From NCBI GenBank assembly GCA_049999805.1, contig JBNGIO010006239.1, positions 175,412 through 239,411 of the forward strand: 64,000 bases of DNA. The letters are read 5' to 3'. This stretch comes from Folioceros fuciformis. Taxonomy: Eukaryota > Anthocerotophyta > Anthocerotopsida > Anthocerotales. The position numbers and the translations under genes were made by a program. The notes below the pieces were generated by a model. It saw nothing but the letters and a program-made list of their open reading frames with translations. It did no database searches and was not told the DNA's origin. How positions within the stretch are numbered: the first letter of the stretch is position 1; every line of letters begins with the position of its first letter. This document shows, in pieces, positions 38,389 through 50,549 of this stretch.

Positions 38389-41300
38389 TCATTCTTTAAC
38401 GTCCTCGAGCAACGCGAGAGCGGCATTTCGGCCAGCACCGCCCATGACTCCACCACCGGGATGAGCACCAGCACCGCAGAGATAGAGTCCCTTCACGGGT
38501 GTCCTGTAAGATGACCTGCAACCACATCGCAGCAAGATTTAAGCGAGGGTGGACGAACTGTGGTGTCCTGGCACATAACTCAAAGGAGGTGCCTACCATC
38601 CCTTCACCGGTCGAAGCAGGAACACCGCATCCAGTCCCATAGCCCCATGGAATATGTTGCCTCCTGGTGAGGTGCAACAGGGTCAACATGACGTAGGGTA
38701 GAAGAAACCTTTGGGGGTGTGGAATGACCAAGTGTTGCACCTGTGAGACCGAAGATTCTCTCAAGATCTGGCGGTGCCAGCATTTCGTAGCCGATGATTG
38801 AGGACTTGAACCCTGGAGCGTATTCCTCAACTAAATCGAAACATCGGTTTGCGAAACTCTCCTGCAAAAATGTGCACCTTCAGTACCTCTGGATATGGAA
38901 AAGGACTTCCAGGACCAGGTCCGGAAACAGCTATGGCACTCACCCTTGTGGCTTCTTCTTTCCAACTACCTTCCTTGAGCTGGTATGGGGTGTACTGTAC
39001 GAACATGTTAATGACATGCTGCCCTGCAGCACAGTGGCTCGTTATCTACTGATGGTGTTCAGGAGTTCGTGTGGTGTGATTTACCTGGAGGACTGATTGT
39101 CTTGTCCAGAACGGAGGGGATGGTCATTTCAATCAAGGGCCTAGTTGAAGGCTGCCCTTTTAGTGCATCCTTGTACGCTTCTTCGATGTGCTCCATACTG
39201 AATACATTCATCACCAACCAAAGAAAACTAAGGCAACAAAGTACGAGCAATGAGAAACTGAAAACTACTGCAGAACCTTGTTTTGTGCCTTTTCAAGTCG
39301 TTCACGACAGCATGACATACCAGTCAGCTCCCAAGTGTATGGTTCCAAAATGCTCAGGCCCAGGCTCATTATTAGAACGTCCGCAGGCTCTGAATCTTGG
39401 TAGAGCATCCACCGCCAGATTAAACTTCGTGGTTCCCTACTCCACACAAACACAACACCTTCGAGAATAACCTACTCACTTCTCGAAGACTGCCTTCCCA
39501 GAAATTTCCACAGCAGTATCTAAAACGGCAGCATAACCCGTCCTATGAATCCGTGAGCGACACACTTTTCAGGCCTTACTGATTTATAATCGATTTCTTT
39601 CAGGTCGATCTGAAACTGCTTGGGAAGAACATCGTCTCGGATAAGTTCCTGCAAAATTGTGCAGATACGTCATGGCACAGCTAGTCCCCCCTCTAACATG
39701 TAGCTGCAAAAATAATGCTGCGACGACAGCGTGTGAAGCGTCGTTTTCAAGCTCTACTCACCAAAAAAGTGACAGTAGGCGTGGCATTAGAGAGCACATG
39801 TTTCGCCCTGATTGGTGTACCATCCTCCAACAGGAGCTGACCGAGACATGAGGCAAGTACTTCACATTCGATAGCCATTCATGGAGGCATCCTCCTCGGG
39901 CACTCATGCCTGCAAGTTCTGGCAAGAGTAGAACAAAGAAAACTTACCCCGGAAACGAAATGGGTGCTTCCATCGGTCCCTCTTGCTTCCTCTGTCTGCA
40001 AGCTCTTGACCTGCAACGGACAGGACTTCAGGACACATTTGCCATCAACCTGACAATGCAGATTTCTGGAAGGTTAGGATAGCCACATACCTTTGCATTA
40101 GTGACCAAAACTGCTCCAGCCCTGTATGCAGACTTAGCTATTGCCGTAGACACAGCCCCCATCCCACCTTCCACAAACCTGGGTAACGGAATGTGCACAC
40201 TTCAGCAAGCTGATCCTGCCTATACTCTACTAACAATCAAATCCACATCATGGAGCCTCCAGGGAGCTCGATCCCCGCTCCACTGAACCCCTATTCATGG
40301 TGAAATGGATTGACTTACGACCATATCCCGCGATCCCCATTTGTCTCACCCATGACATGATGCAACAACACATACCCACTGCCTGGGGTATCAACACCTC
40401 CCTGAAGCCAAACCCATCTGTGGCATTACTCTACCCACACCCATCAAGACGAAGGGCTACACCATCATGCTACACGCTATTGAGCAAGTCACTACATCAT
40501 ACCATGGCCCCAATAACAGCATCTGTTGCAATCGTCGCTTTCAGCACGTCTGACTGCAGATACCACAAGGTAGTTGGCCTCCGTTAGTAGATGTACCAAG
40601 CTTTTAGTGCTACCATCATTATAACGAGTGCTATGCAATTGCAGGTTACCTCAAACCAACGATTGAGCACTTTAGAAGCTGGGGCCAGAAGAAGCTCCAG
40701 AAAGGCACTGCACAACATTGAGCAACTATAACTGCATGTCGCTACACTTGCGCGCGTGAATAGAGCTCTCAGGAGCAGTTGGTGGTGACTGTACGGGGAA
40801 GACACATTTGTACAGGAAGATTACCAAGGATGTTTTGTGGTGAAAATGCACGTACGCTATGTCTTTCTGAGGTAAGGCTGACACACGTCGAAGCAGAAGG
40901 GCGAACATCTTCAGCTTGGACCACCCATGGCGCAGTGATTGCCTCCAAGCGGTGCTCCTGTCTCTGAACTCTGGGGGAATGACATCCAAAAGAGGTTCTA
41001 CTACTGTGCAAAATCTTTCCAGCTGCTCTGCATACCTGCAAAATAAGTACGTCATCAGTAGAATGATAAACGAGAAACCGGCATATGTGCATTTTGCTTC
41101 CCCAAGGACACAGAAGGCCTACAGGGGATAGGCTGCAGCATCCCGTTCAGAAAACTTGGATATCTGTGCATGATTTAATTCTGGGTCAGGACCCATGAAC
41201 AGATACTGTCCATCCACTGTGGGGGTAAAAGACGATGGATTCCTAGGCAATAGCTTCAGGCCATTGGCAGTAAGGTCCAGATCCCTGCAGAAGGAAAGTG

Positions 41301-41936
41301 TGCATGTCAATGGTTCACGCAACCCTGAAAAATATAAGGCATCATGATCCAATCATAACTCCTTGCAACTTTGACCGTCACCTGACAACCTGAGGTCGAA
41401 GAAGGCTTTGCAGATAACTGGCTCTAGAGAACTTGAAGCCTGGGACTATTTCTTCTGTCACAGCTGCACCGCCCAGTACATGCCGCCTCTCCAGGACCAG
41501 AACTTGCAGTCCTGCTCGAGCCAAATAGGCTGCGGCTGTCAGCCCATTGTGCCCACCACCAACCACCACAGCATCCCATGTTCTGCAGGCACCCTGTGGG
41601 TGAGTACACAATCTGCAAGGTATTGCGCTCTACTACTCACAAGGCCTTCACACACAGTTTCCTGCTAAATCTCAGCTGCCCAGCTTCTCCCACTGTACCA
41701 AGGACAGGCCAGCATTTCTAACCAGCGTCCACATGGCATGCAAACTCACAAAAAACGGTTACAACCAAGTAAACAAAAATAGGCTACGGCAACCGCAGTC
41801 CTTGACACCACAGCTGGAGGCGAGCCTTTTACCTCTCACGGAGGAATTGTGTTCCATGAACCTTGGCATCGGTAAAGAGATAACGGGAGCCCCGGTTTGC
41901 TGGGCACACAGCCCTCCTGCTAGCCCGTAAAAGCAT
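38389..41936 (-). CDS. FAD-dependent oxidoreductase, PYROXD2-like (phytoene-dehydrogenase superfamily)
   Basis: Flavoprotein similar to animal PYROXD2, a mitochondrial matrix protein of unclear reaction. It is related to phytoene desaturases but is not a carotenoid enzyme by sequence. About 14 exons on the minus strand, starting with ATG 41936-41934. The first exon [20 protein letters not shown] is Arg/Ser-rich and looks like a mitochondrial presequence. Exon 2 has the FAD-binding [20 protein letters not shown] and [20 protein letters not shown]. Later segments: [168 protein letters not shown] and [20 protein letters not shown]. The C-terminal FAD site [20 protein letters not shown] with [10 protein letters not shown] precedes the stop at 38389-38391. 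It looks complete. Confidence 0.9.
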
Positions 41937-44300
41937 CACTAGTATTCTGCGGCCTGGCTCCTCAAATCCGGGCTAAGAGCACAGCACGAGACACGTACAA
42001 ACGTTGGTTTCCTTATTTCTGCTATTTCCTGTAACTACTTCCATATGGCGATGGACGAGCTATGCACAAAATGGACGAAAAAGAAGCAGAATCATGAAAC
42101 CATGAATGTCTCTGGATGCTGTTGGTGTACTCGGTACCGACCGTCGTGGGACCGTGGTTCGTTGAGCAGGGTATCAACAAAACCATTCATTATTTATAAA
42201 AACAATTATTGTTTAATATCCATCACAAAGATAAAGACAAGTATTTGATGCCATCAGAGCTTGCATCTTATAGCCTTTCTGGCGATGCAGGTAAGCTGGT
42301 TGTCGGGCTTCTGGCAGTCGGGTGGGAGAACATGGCAACGTTCAGAACTCAATGGAGGAGGGAGGAGAGGATGATAAGAGGAGACGTGATACGGCTCCGT
42401 ATGTATTTGCCTGTCAGCTCATCACTGTGACCCTCTCGGAATGCGGCCCATCCACTCCCAGAGCATTTCCGTGAATCCTGTCCGCTCTGCTGCGGAAGTT
42501 CAGAGTGGAATGATGTCCCGGCCTGTGCGTGTCTGGCGTTACAGGACCCCCGTCAGGCCGATGAAGTGTGTGAGCCCTAGGTTCTGGTTCAGGCTTGTCA
42601 TGACGTATGTACCAGAGTCGGTGTGCAGATCCCGGCGGTGTGAATGGAGTCTGAAAGCTAGGAGGCTGGTTAGTGTAGAGCTGGCGGAGGTAGCCGACTC
42701 CTGCAGGCTGTCACGCCTCCGCCACTACCGAGCTGTCAGCAAAACTTGCAGGCTCGGTCTTGGTGCGTTGTTGTGTGGTGTGCAATGTGCGTGATTCTCT
42801 TTCTGTAGTACACCCGCAATTCCGTGTCCGAGCTGGAAGAATAAAATGCGGAATCGACTTGCTGTGAAACAGAGCCGAGCTATGTGCTACCTCGGCAACT
42901 GCACGTAAGCCATCCGATCCGTTCGCATTAGCGAGCTCTTAATTGACATCGAGCCTGCACATTTCTGTGTCGGAGGAGGTTGAGAAACCAAATAGTGTTG
43001 GATGTCGGCCAAAAGTTGGCATCTGCCTCTGGCTGGCATCAGCCTTTGGCACCACCACAAGGTACTGAAGGCAGAAATGACATCATCAGTCATCAGGGTT
43101 CCGAGAGGGCTGCACAGACGAGAGCATTCGGCTGCAGAGTGAACAGCATTTGCAGTACGAAGTAGTCAGTAGCGAGTAAATCAATTACTTTGGTCCGGAT
43201 GATTCACTTGATCTCGTCTTCCATCGCACGCCAGTGTGGAAAAAGTCCACACAGAGATTGAAGGTACAACGCAAGGGCAAGCCCAAGGTGCGTAGGTGGA
43301 AGTGAAGCCAGAGAAGGTTCAGCCTGATGCGAAGGGGCGGGGCAGAACCAGCTTGGTGTGGTTCCAGCCTCACCATGCGTGCTTTGATGCGGACAAAGCC
43401 AGTTACAGTCCTTGCACACGTGGTCGTATGATCGTGCCTCCCGCTTTCCACCATATTCTCCGATTCCAGCCCCGGGCTGCAGGCTGTCCGGAGTGCCTGC
43501 ATGCCCCTCGACCTGTCGACCATGTGCCGATCTCGCCCGCCACACACCTTAATGCAGATCACCTGGGCCTCGTTGCCAACCAACACATCGCAATTTACAT
43601 ATGTGTACAAAGCTCTTCTTGCTGTATGAATTATCTGCATTAAAAAACTCTCGCTCTGTCCATGAACAGAAGCCCTCCTCCATTGGTCGGATCCACGATG
43701 CTTGTGGTCACAAAGCCTCGGCTGTACGGGGGGAGTGGGCTCCACGGAAACTCCTCCCCGCTCTTCTCGACACGCCTGTTCGCTGTTTCCTGCGGCCAAC
43801 AGGAAGGTTCTGAACTGCGAACGTGCGTGGCAGCGACTTCCCTACCAAAGTCTATGTGACCTGCGTTCTCGGAGCAAGACTGTAGGATAGATAAAAGCAC
43901 GGATTTACACATACTACATGCACATACGTACCCCACCTATTAAGGTGTAGATAGAGGCGCCGGTCGCGGAGCCCTAGAATGAACAGCAGGAGCCGTCCAG
44001 CTACCCCAGTGGGACAATAATTGGGGGCCGTGTAGCGTCTCTCCCCCGACTCTCCGGTGGTACGCTGTATCCAATTCCGTTTCTCCTCCGACCTTGCTAC
44101 ACAATGGACGCGTTGTCACTTTGTCGAGGTTCCAGGCCTTGCAGAAATCGCGTACCCGGAGCCCCTATTACGTACTGCTGTAGCAGGCCGGCTGATCAAT
44201 ATCCACGGGAGATCTTGCTCTCAAACAGGACTTGTCGCGATCAAACTCAACTTGCCGTGTTCAAATTCTAAGAGCATTTGCCGTCCATACATGCATGCCT

Positions 44301-44307
44301 ACCTACC
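44301..44307 (+). promoter_or_regulatory. Candidate AC-I element (ACCTACC) upstream of PAL
   Basis: ACCTACC, part of the run GCCTACCTACCTAC, lies about 1.2 kb before the PAL start codon. AC-rich elements are the MYB sites of phenylpropanoid genes in seed plants. It could be chance. Confidence 0.25.
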
Positions 44308-45336
44308 TACAGGCAGGTGCCCATTGTGTACAGCACGCCGGTCACGCAATAACCGCATGGGAAAAGAAAGACGCAAGATATCAACGTGTATCCAATTCCA
44401 AGATGTGAAGGTCGCAAGCGTAAGTGAAATGTGTGAGAAGGCAAAGCACGCCTAATCGAGCTCCCACGACAACGCAAAGAAGGTTAAGAGCAAATGTAGG
44501 TACACGAACATGCAGGTTCGGCTGGTACAGATCGGGCTCGGGGATGGCTTGGTGGAAAAGGAGACGGGGACAGCCGATGGATGACGCTTGCAGCTGGAGG
44601 ACAACTCTTTGGCTTAAAGGAAGCGTAGGCGTTTGTACACATGGACACTCCACACGGTGCACTTCACAGGGTGCCTCTGTCCCCGCCACTGCCTTTGCTT
44701 GATGACGCTGAGGAACGACAGGGGAAAGGCGAAGGGGATGATTCTGACAGGCGGGACGGTGGGGACGTGGGAACGGCTCCTCCGTTTCTTGGAGCAGGGA
44801 CAGAGAGACAGGCCTGCAGGCGGGGCAGCATGCGCTTCCCTTCATCTCAGGCTTCCTTCCTCACCTGGACAACGCAGCATCCCTTCGTCCTCACAAGCGC
44901 GGCGTGGCCCGCGGTGACGAATGCCACACACGTGAGGCCGTCGGAGACTCAGCAAACGAGGCACGAAACCCTAGGAATCTGGCAAGGGCAGAGGCAGGGC
45001 GAGCCGCCGTCAGTGGCAATGATTTTGACCAGGCTGGGCCCGGCGAAGGCGTTTGTTTCCATTAATGGCCCGGCCCGGCCTGTCGTTGGACGTGGGCAGA
45101 GCTGGGCCACCGAGTGGCCAGGGCCGGTCAAAGCAGCGCTGTGGCTTAGTTAGGTGTGCCAACCGGGACTCTCGGCTCCGAGCCAGCCAGGCTGTGGCAA
45201 ATTATTGATGCCCCGGCCGGGCACTCAACGGGACCAGCACCCCGCGCCCGACCCGGGCAACGGAAAGGCGCCCCGCCCGGTCTGGGCAATGAATGAGCCA
45301 CCCGGCCCTGGACTCCTCCTGATTGCAGCGCCGAGC

Positions 45337-45343
45337 TTATAAG
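45337..45343 (+). promoter_or_regulatory. Candidate PAL TATA-like box (TTATAAG)
   Basis: TTATAAG in a GC-rich surrounding, about 190 bases before the PAL ATG. The position would give a 5' UTR of roughly 160 bases, which is reasonable for the gene. Confidence 0.4.
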
Positions 45344-45530
45344 CTCCCTGTGCCCCGCCCTCTCACCATCTCCCCGAGAGCAGCTCCCTCGGGTTGCGGC
45401 AGCGGACCTCTCCCCGACGCTTTCGTCGCCGTTCCGACTCCCTCACCATTCCGCCGGCTGCCTCGCAGGATCTCGCTCCTCACCACAAAACCCGAGGGGA
45501 GCAGCCACAAGAGTCGAGGCGTGAGGCAAT

Positions 45531-48097
45531 ATGGTGGCCAACAAGCGCGTCAAGGTGGTGGTGGAGAATGGCAGTGGTCTCGGCAGTCGGAAGGAGGATA
45601 TCCTCCTCCAGCAGCACGACCCTAGCGTCAACGGATCCGGGCAGGACCATCACATGGATACCGCGGCCGTTATCCCCAAGTTCTGCTTCGAGCGCGCCGG
45701 GGGTGAGATCGTGCACGATCCGCTCAACTGGGTGCGCACTTCTGAGACCCTGGAGGGCAGCCATCTGGACGAGGTGAAGCAGATGGTGGAGTTGTTCTAT
45801 GGCTCCGACGAGGTGGCCATCGAGGGGGTCAATTTGACTGTCGCCCAGGTGACCGCCGTCGCCCGCCGCCCCAGCGTGAAGGTCCGCCTCGATGTTGAGG
45901 CCGCCAAACAGCGGGTTGACGAGAGTTCCAGCTGGGTGCTCTCTAACATGGCGAAGGGCACTGACACCTACGGTGTTACTACGGGTGCGTTGCAATGCCA
46001 CTATCGTTCAGTTTTTGCCGCCCTGGTGTTGGTGCTTTCGGAGGTGCTGCAATCAGGGTGCTAAGGATTTGGGAAGCGGTGCTGTCGACGCAGTCAATTC
46101 TGCTCTGATTGCCTGGCTTGGTTGACGGGTGGTGTGTGTGTTCGCTGTTTCAGGATTCGGGGCCACCTCGCACAGGAGGACGTCGCAGGGGGCAGAGCTG
46201 CAAAAGGAGCTCATCCGGTTTCTGAACGCAGGGGTTTTTGGGAAGGGAGACGGTAACACGCTGCCAAGTACGGCGGCTCGCGCAGCGATGCTAGTGCGGA
46301 CCAACACGCTGCTGCAGGGGTTTTCGGGCATCCGGTGGGACATTCTGTGTGCCCTGGAGAAGCTTTTGAACGCTCACGTGACGCCGAAGCTGCCTCTGCG
46401 GGGGACCATCACGGCGTCGGGGGATCTGGTGCCGCTGAGCTACATTGCGGGGTTGATTACGGCCCGTCCTAATTCCCGCTGCTTCACGGCCGAGGGGAAG
46501 GAGGTGACTGCGGAGGAGGGGTTGCGCATTGCCGGGGTAACTGAGCCTTTTGTGCTGCAGCCCAAGGAAGGGTTGGCCATCGTGAATGGCACGGCCGTGG
46601 GGGCCGCCATGGCCTCCATGGTCTGCTTCGACGCAAACATCCTGGCTGTCATGGCGGAGGTTATGTCGGCTTTCTTTTGTGAGGTCATGAACGGTAAGCC
46701 TGAGTTTACCGATCCCCTCACCCACAAGCTGAAGCACCATCCAGGCCAGATGGAGGCTGCCGCCATCATGGAGGTGAGCATTGGTGCAATGCACTCGCAC
46801 TATTTGGTTGAGACATTCTCTGAGATGTGGCGAAATTCGAAAGATTTTCCAGTCTTTCTTGCTCGTCGGTTTTATGTTCCTGAATGTGTCCGTGTCTCTG
46901 CAGTGGGTGTTGGATGGAAGTTCCTACATGAAGCTGGCAGCAAAATTGCATGAGACGGACCCTCTCAAGAAGCCAAAGCAGGACAGGTATGCTCTGCGGA
47001 CCTCCCCGCAGTGGCTCGGGCCGCAAATTGAGGTGATCCGGAACGCGACCCACAGTATTGAGAGGGAAATTAACTCCGTCAACGACAACCCGATCATCGA
47101 CGCAGCCCGGTCCATCGCTTTGCACGGAGGAAACTTCCAGGGGACTCCCATCGGAGTGTCTATGGACAACATGAGGCTGGCGCTGGCGGCCATCGGGAAG
47201 CTCATGTTTGCGCAGTTCTCTGAGCTGGTGAACGACTATTATAATGGGGGTCTGCCGAGCAATCTGTCGGGTGGGCCAAACCCGAGTTTGGACTACGGAT
47301 TTAAAGGGGCTGAAATCGCCATGGCCTCCTACACGTCGGAGCTGCAGTTCCTGGCTAATCCGGTGACGAACCATGTGCAGAGTGCGGAGCAACATAACCA
47401 GGATGTGAATTCGCTGGGACTGGTGTCCGCCAGGAAGACGGCCGAGTCTGTGGAGATTCTCAAGCTGATGACAGCCACTTACCTCGTCGCTCTGTGCCAG
47501 GCTGTGGATCTGAGGCATTTGGAGGAGAACATGGTCGCCGCGGTGAAGAAGACGGTGTCGTTGGTTTCTAAGAAGGTGCTTTCCACTGGCAGCAATGGAA
47601 CTTTGCTGCAGTCCAGATTTTACGAGAAGGAGCTGCTGTATGTGGTGGAGAACCAGCCTCCTTTCACCTACGTGGACGATGCTTCCAGCCCAGCTTACCC
47701 CCTGATGCAGAAGCTGCGGCAGGTGTTAGTGGAGAAAGCTTTGAAACCTCCCAAGGAGCTGGAGGCTGACGAGAGGCTGACTTTGTTTCAGAGAATTCCT
47801 CTGTTTGAAGAGGAATTGGTGGCAGCCCTGGACGTTGATGTACCGGCTGCCAGGGCGGCCTATGACAAGGGGCTGGCTACCTTGCCTAACAGGATACAAG
47901 AATGCAGGACGTACCCGCTCTATCAGTTCGTGCGGTCAGAGCTGAACACCGAGCTGCTTTGTGGCCTCATCAAGAACGGCTCTCCAGGCTCTGACTTCGA
48001 GAAGGTGTTCGATGCAATTAGCGATGGCAAGCACATCGCCCCCCTGCTGAAGGTGTTGGAAGGATGGCAGGGAACTCCTGGCCCATTCGAGGAATGA
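45531..48097 (+). CDS. PAL: Phenylalanine ammonia-lyase
   Basis: Entry enzyme of the phenylpropanoid pathway, converting L-phenylalanine to trans-cinnamate and ammonia in the cytosol; a homotetramer with the MIO prosthetic group. Three exons: 45531-45984, 46154-46773 and 46904-48097. Total 2268 nt, 755 residues, slightly longer than the usual 700-740 because of the N-terminus. Seen: [34 protein letters not shown], the MIO-forming Ala-Ser-Gly at residues 239-241 in [20 protein letters not shown], the Phe at about residue 174 in [11 protein letters not shown] (phenylalanine-preferring rather than the His of tyrosine ammonia-lyases), [60 protein letters not shown] and [20 protein letters not shown]. 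The first intron falls after TTG|G, where many seed-plant PAL genes also have their intron; the second, after AAIME, is extra. Confidence 0.97.
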
Positions 48098-49404
48098 GAT
48101 GATCCGTCTGTTCTGCTGTTCTTCCGTCCACACAGTGACAGAATAGAAGGTGAGGATTGTCTAGGACGTGCAGCAAGGGATTGATTCAGATGGTGAGATG
48201 GTCGGAGCGATGGACGAGAGGAGTGGTGGGTCTGCCTTCCTCCCATTGTATATCCTGTAAAGTAGCAGAAACCTACCACACAGTTCGAAATGGGCTGTCA
48301 GCAACATGAATGGATGTCGCAAATTTGAGGCGTAGCAATGAAGAGGAGGAGCAGAATGGTAGTAATCGCCAAACATGATTGTTGCAATGATTTTTTATAA
48401 TAGACCGGGAGGTAGGTAGTTACAATTTATAGTACGCAGGACCAGTAATTCTTGACATAACCCTCTTCCAGTTAATGCTTCCAATTTTGTTCCCAACATC
48501 GTGTTGGTGGTCTTGTCCATTCGTTGAAACGTTTGTGACGACAAGTAAAACTTTCTTTCACTGCAGAGCAAACAGGTCAGCACACTGGTAAGCTACAACT
48601 GAAATGAAAGATAAACAGACGGAGAATGTATACCTCACGCCGATACGAATACAAAAACGAACAATGTTGGGCAAATTCTACACCACAATCATACAAGCAT
48701 AAGAACAAAAGTGCACTGATAGAAGATAAAAGCTAAAATTTGATCACCTCGTTCTCAAAAACCTTTCACAGTAGGAGCACTTGTCCATTCCGTTCTTATA
48801 ACAGTCTTTTATCATATCAGCCCTGGAATGTCTGTTTTTTTTTATCATTTGATGAGTTCACTCATAATGTTGTGAGGGCATCTGATGAATTCACTTATCA
48901 CTTCCTGTTCCTATCAGCTGTGACGACTTATCGTGTAAAACGAGAGGCAGGCAGAGGAATGTCCGAAGTACGGTAAGGAGACAACCGACCCTCTGATGTC
49001 CCTGAAAGTTTACAATTGAAAAAGCAGTGGTGACATGCGCTTTGCAAATTGCACTTTCACCAACAACAATCAAACACGATGCTTGAGTCGGAGACGTCCT
49101 TAAGCAGAGGCTTTTGGAATCCCAAGAAATTTGTTGTCCTCCTCTTTCCAGAGATGCCGGATGCAGCTCCCTTGGCCACATTGCTGGCTACAGTCATGGC
49201 CACACGGCCAGGTGTTGCAACAGCGAAGGGGTGAAAATCCTTATGAAACAAGGTGGAATGCAAGGGGACTGAACGAGACGCTCTCTCGGGGGGGCTGGGC
49301 TGGCATGGCTACGCTTGGGCTGTGATGTGATGTGATGTCTGACATCTTCATGATACAAAGCTCCAACAGCTCGCCATAGCTGGGAGACGGGCAATCTCCA
49401 ACAT
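48098..49404. other. Convergent intergenic region, PAL and MoaE 3' ends
   Basis: About 1.3 kb, AT-richer than its surroundings, holding two 3' UTRs. A GTGATGTGATGTGATGT run lies near 49322-49338. No gene or structured RNA recognised. Confidence 0.65.
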
Positions 49405-49944
49405 TCACAGATTCCTGTGCTGCTGCCCAGCAGCATCACCCGATTGAGCACGATGCTCCAACACATTCCCATTTGGTTTGTCGCAGCAGCGGCGCCCGTT
49501 GCTGGCGCGGTGGAATTCAGGGTTCTGCTTCCACGCCGACCCCTCCTCGTAGATTTCCTTCTTCCAGATGGGCGCCGATGCCTTGAGCTGGTCGATGACG
49601 AACTGGCAGGCCTCCAGCGCATCCTTCCGGTGCACCGACGACACAGCGATGAAGACGCTCTCCTCCCCGACTGGCACGACCCCGATTCGGTGCGCCACCG
49701 CCACGCCCACCAGAGCCCACGCCTTCCGAGCCTGCCGGCAGATGCTATGCAGCTGCCGCGCCGCCATGGGCGCGTACGCCTCGTACTGCAGCTCCACCAC
49801 CTTCTGGTTCTCAAACGTGTCCCGCGTCGTGCCGTGGAACGTCACCAAGGCCCCGGCTCCGGGATCCCGCACCGCGTCCACGTACTTCCCGCAGTCCAGC
49901 CGCCCCTCCACAATTTCCACCAAATCCGCCCGCTCCGACGGCAT
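49405..49944 (-). CDS. CNX6: Molybdopterin synthase large (catalytic) subunit, MoaE/MOCS2B/CNX6
   Basis: Catalytic subunit of molybdopterin synthase; with the thiocarboxylated small subunit (MoaD/CNX7) it inserts the dithiolene sulfurs into precursor Z during cytosolic molybdenum-cofactor synthesis. It is a single exon of 179 residues from MPSERADLVEIVEGRLDCGK. The family core is seen as GALVTFHGTTRDTFENQKVV, LQYEAYAPMAARQLHSICRQ, VAVAHRIGVVPVGEESVFIA, VSSVHRKDALEACQFVIDQL and KASAPIWKKEIYEEGSAWKQ, the last containing the catalytic lysines of the PIWKKE motif. The C-terminal 27 residues after NPEFHR are unlike the family. The frame is open further upstream to 50127 but only by non-ATG codons, and family similarity starts near the chosen ATG. 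Confidence 0.94.
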   Translation of the reverse strand: MPSERADLVEIVEGRLDCGKYVDAVRDPGAGALVTFHGTTRDTFENQKVVELQYEAYAPMAARQLHSICRQARKAWALVGVAVAHRIGVVPVGEESVFIAVSSVHRKDALEACQFVIDQLKASAPIWKKEIYEEGSAWKQNPEFHRASNGRRCCDKPNGNVLEHRAQSGDAAGQQHRNL

Positions 49945-50549
49945 CTCTGTCGCTGTGCTCTGCGCAGCAACCACAAATTCCCACCATCCAACATCAGAAC
50001 CAGCCCCAGCCCCGCGCCCTCCTCTATCACCATCTCCGACTTTCCCCGGGCAAGGGCGGCAGGAGAAAAACAAACCGCACACCGCACAACGCACCTGCGG
50101 CTCGACAACTGCAGCTCTCACCAACACTATCCACGGCCGATGGATCTACAGCGCCCAGTCCCGGGCGCGAGAAGAAGGAACAGTCGATGCTCAGCCAGTG
50201 CTTTCTCTTCCCTGGCCGGCCGGTCAAATTTGTCTCCCGGTTTAGCCTGGCGCGAAGAGCCGCGAGCACAGTCCAGCCCCCCGGGCGAAGCTTGTGGAGC
50301 ACGGAAGCGCCAGATCTCGGGATGCGGCGCCTCGCTCCCGCCCGCCCGCACGGCTTGGCTTGGCTTGGCTTTTCCCAGGTTCACGCACCGCGTGTGAAAG
50401 GTCCTACAGGGACACTCACAGTCACCTGTGGTTGGAAGGAAGGAACCGGGAAGGGGATGCGGCAAGAAGGATTTTGGAAACTCCTGCCGCTGTTGCGGGT
50501 GGACTGAGCCTCATCGAGCGCATCAAACCTCTCGTGCTGGGACGAGAGG
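49945..50549. other. Shared upstream region of MoaE (-) and CCB-like (+)
   Basis: About 600 bases between divergent start codons. GC-rich, with a short CTTGG repeat (GGCTTGGCTTGGCTT near 50352-50368). Probably a bidirectional promoter region. No gene seen. Confidence 0.6.

Larger units (their letters stand above)
41937..45530. other. Gene-free 3.6 kb stretch upstream of PAL
   Basis: No open frame here shows a family signature. Frames at 43185-43799 (-), 44381-44845 (-) and 44641-45153 (+) are compositional. The last 500 bases are GC-rich with many CCGGCC and GGCCC clusters and lead into the PAL core promoter. A lncRNA or small unrecognised gene cannot be excluded. Confidence 0.55.

Noticed and set aside
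43185-43799. Minus-strand frame of 204 codons in the PAL upstream region
   Set aside because: No domain, no codon-like pattern and no splice structure; compositional.
44641-45153. Plus-strand frame of 170 codons upstream of PAL
   Set aside because: GC-rich, low-complexity and unrecognised; probably promoter DNA.
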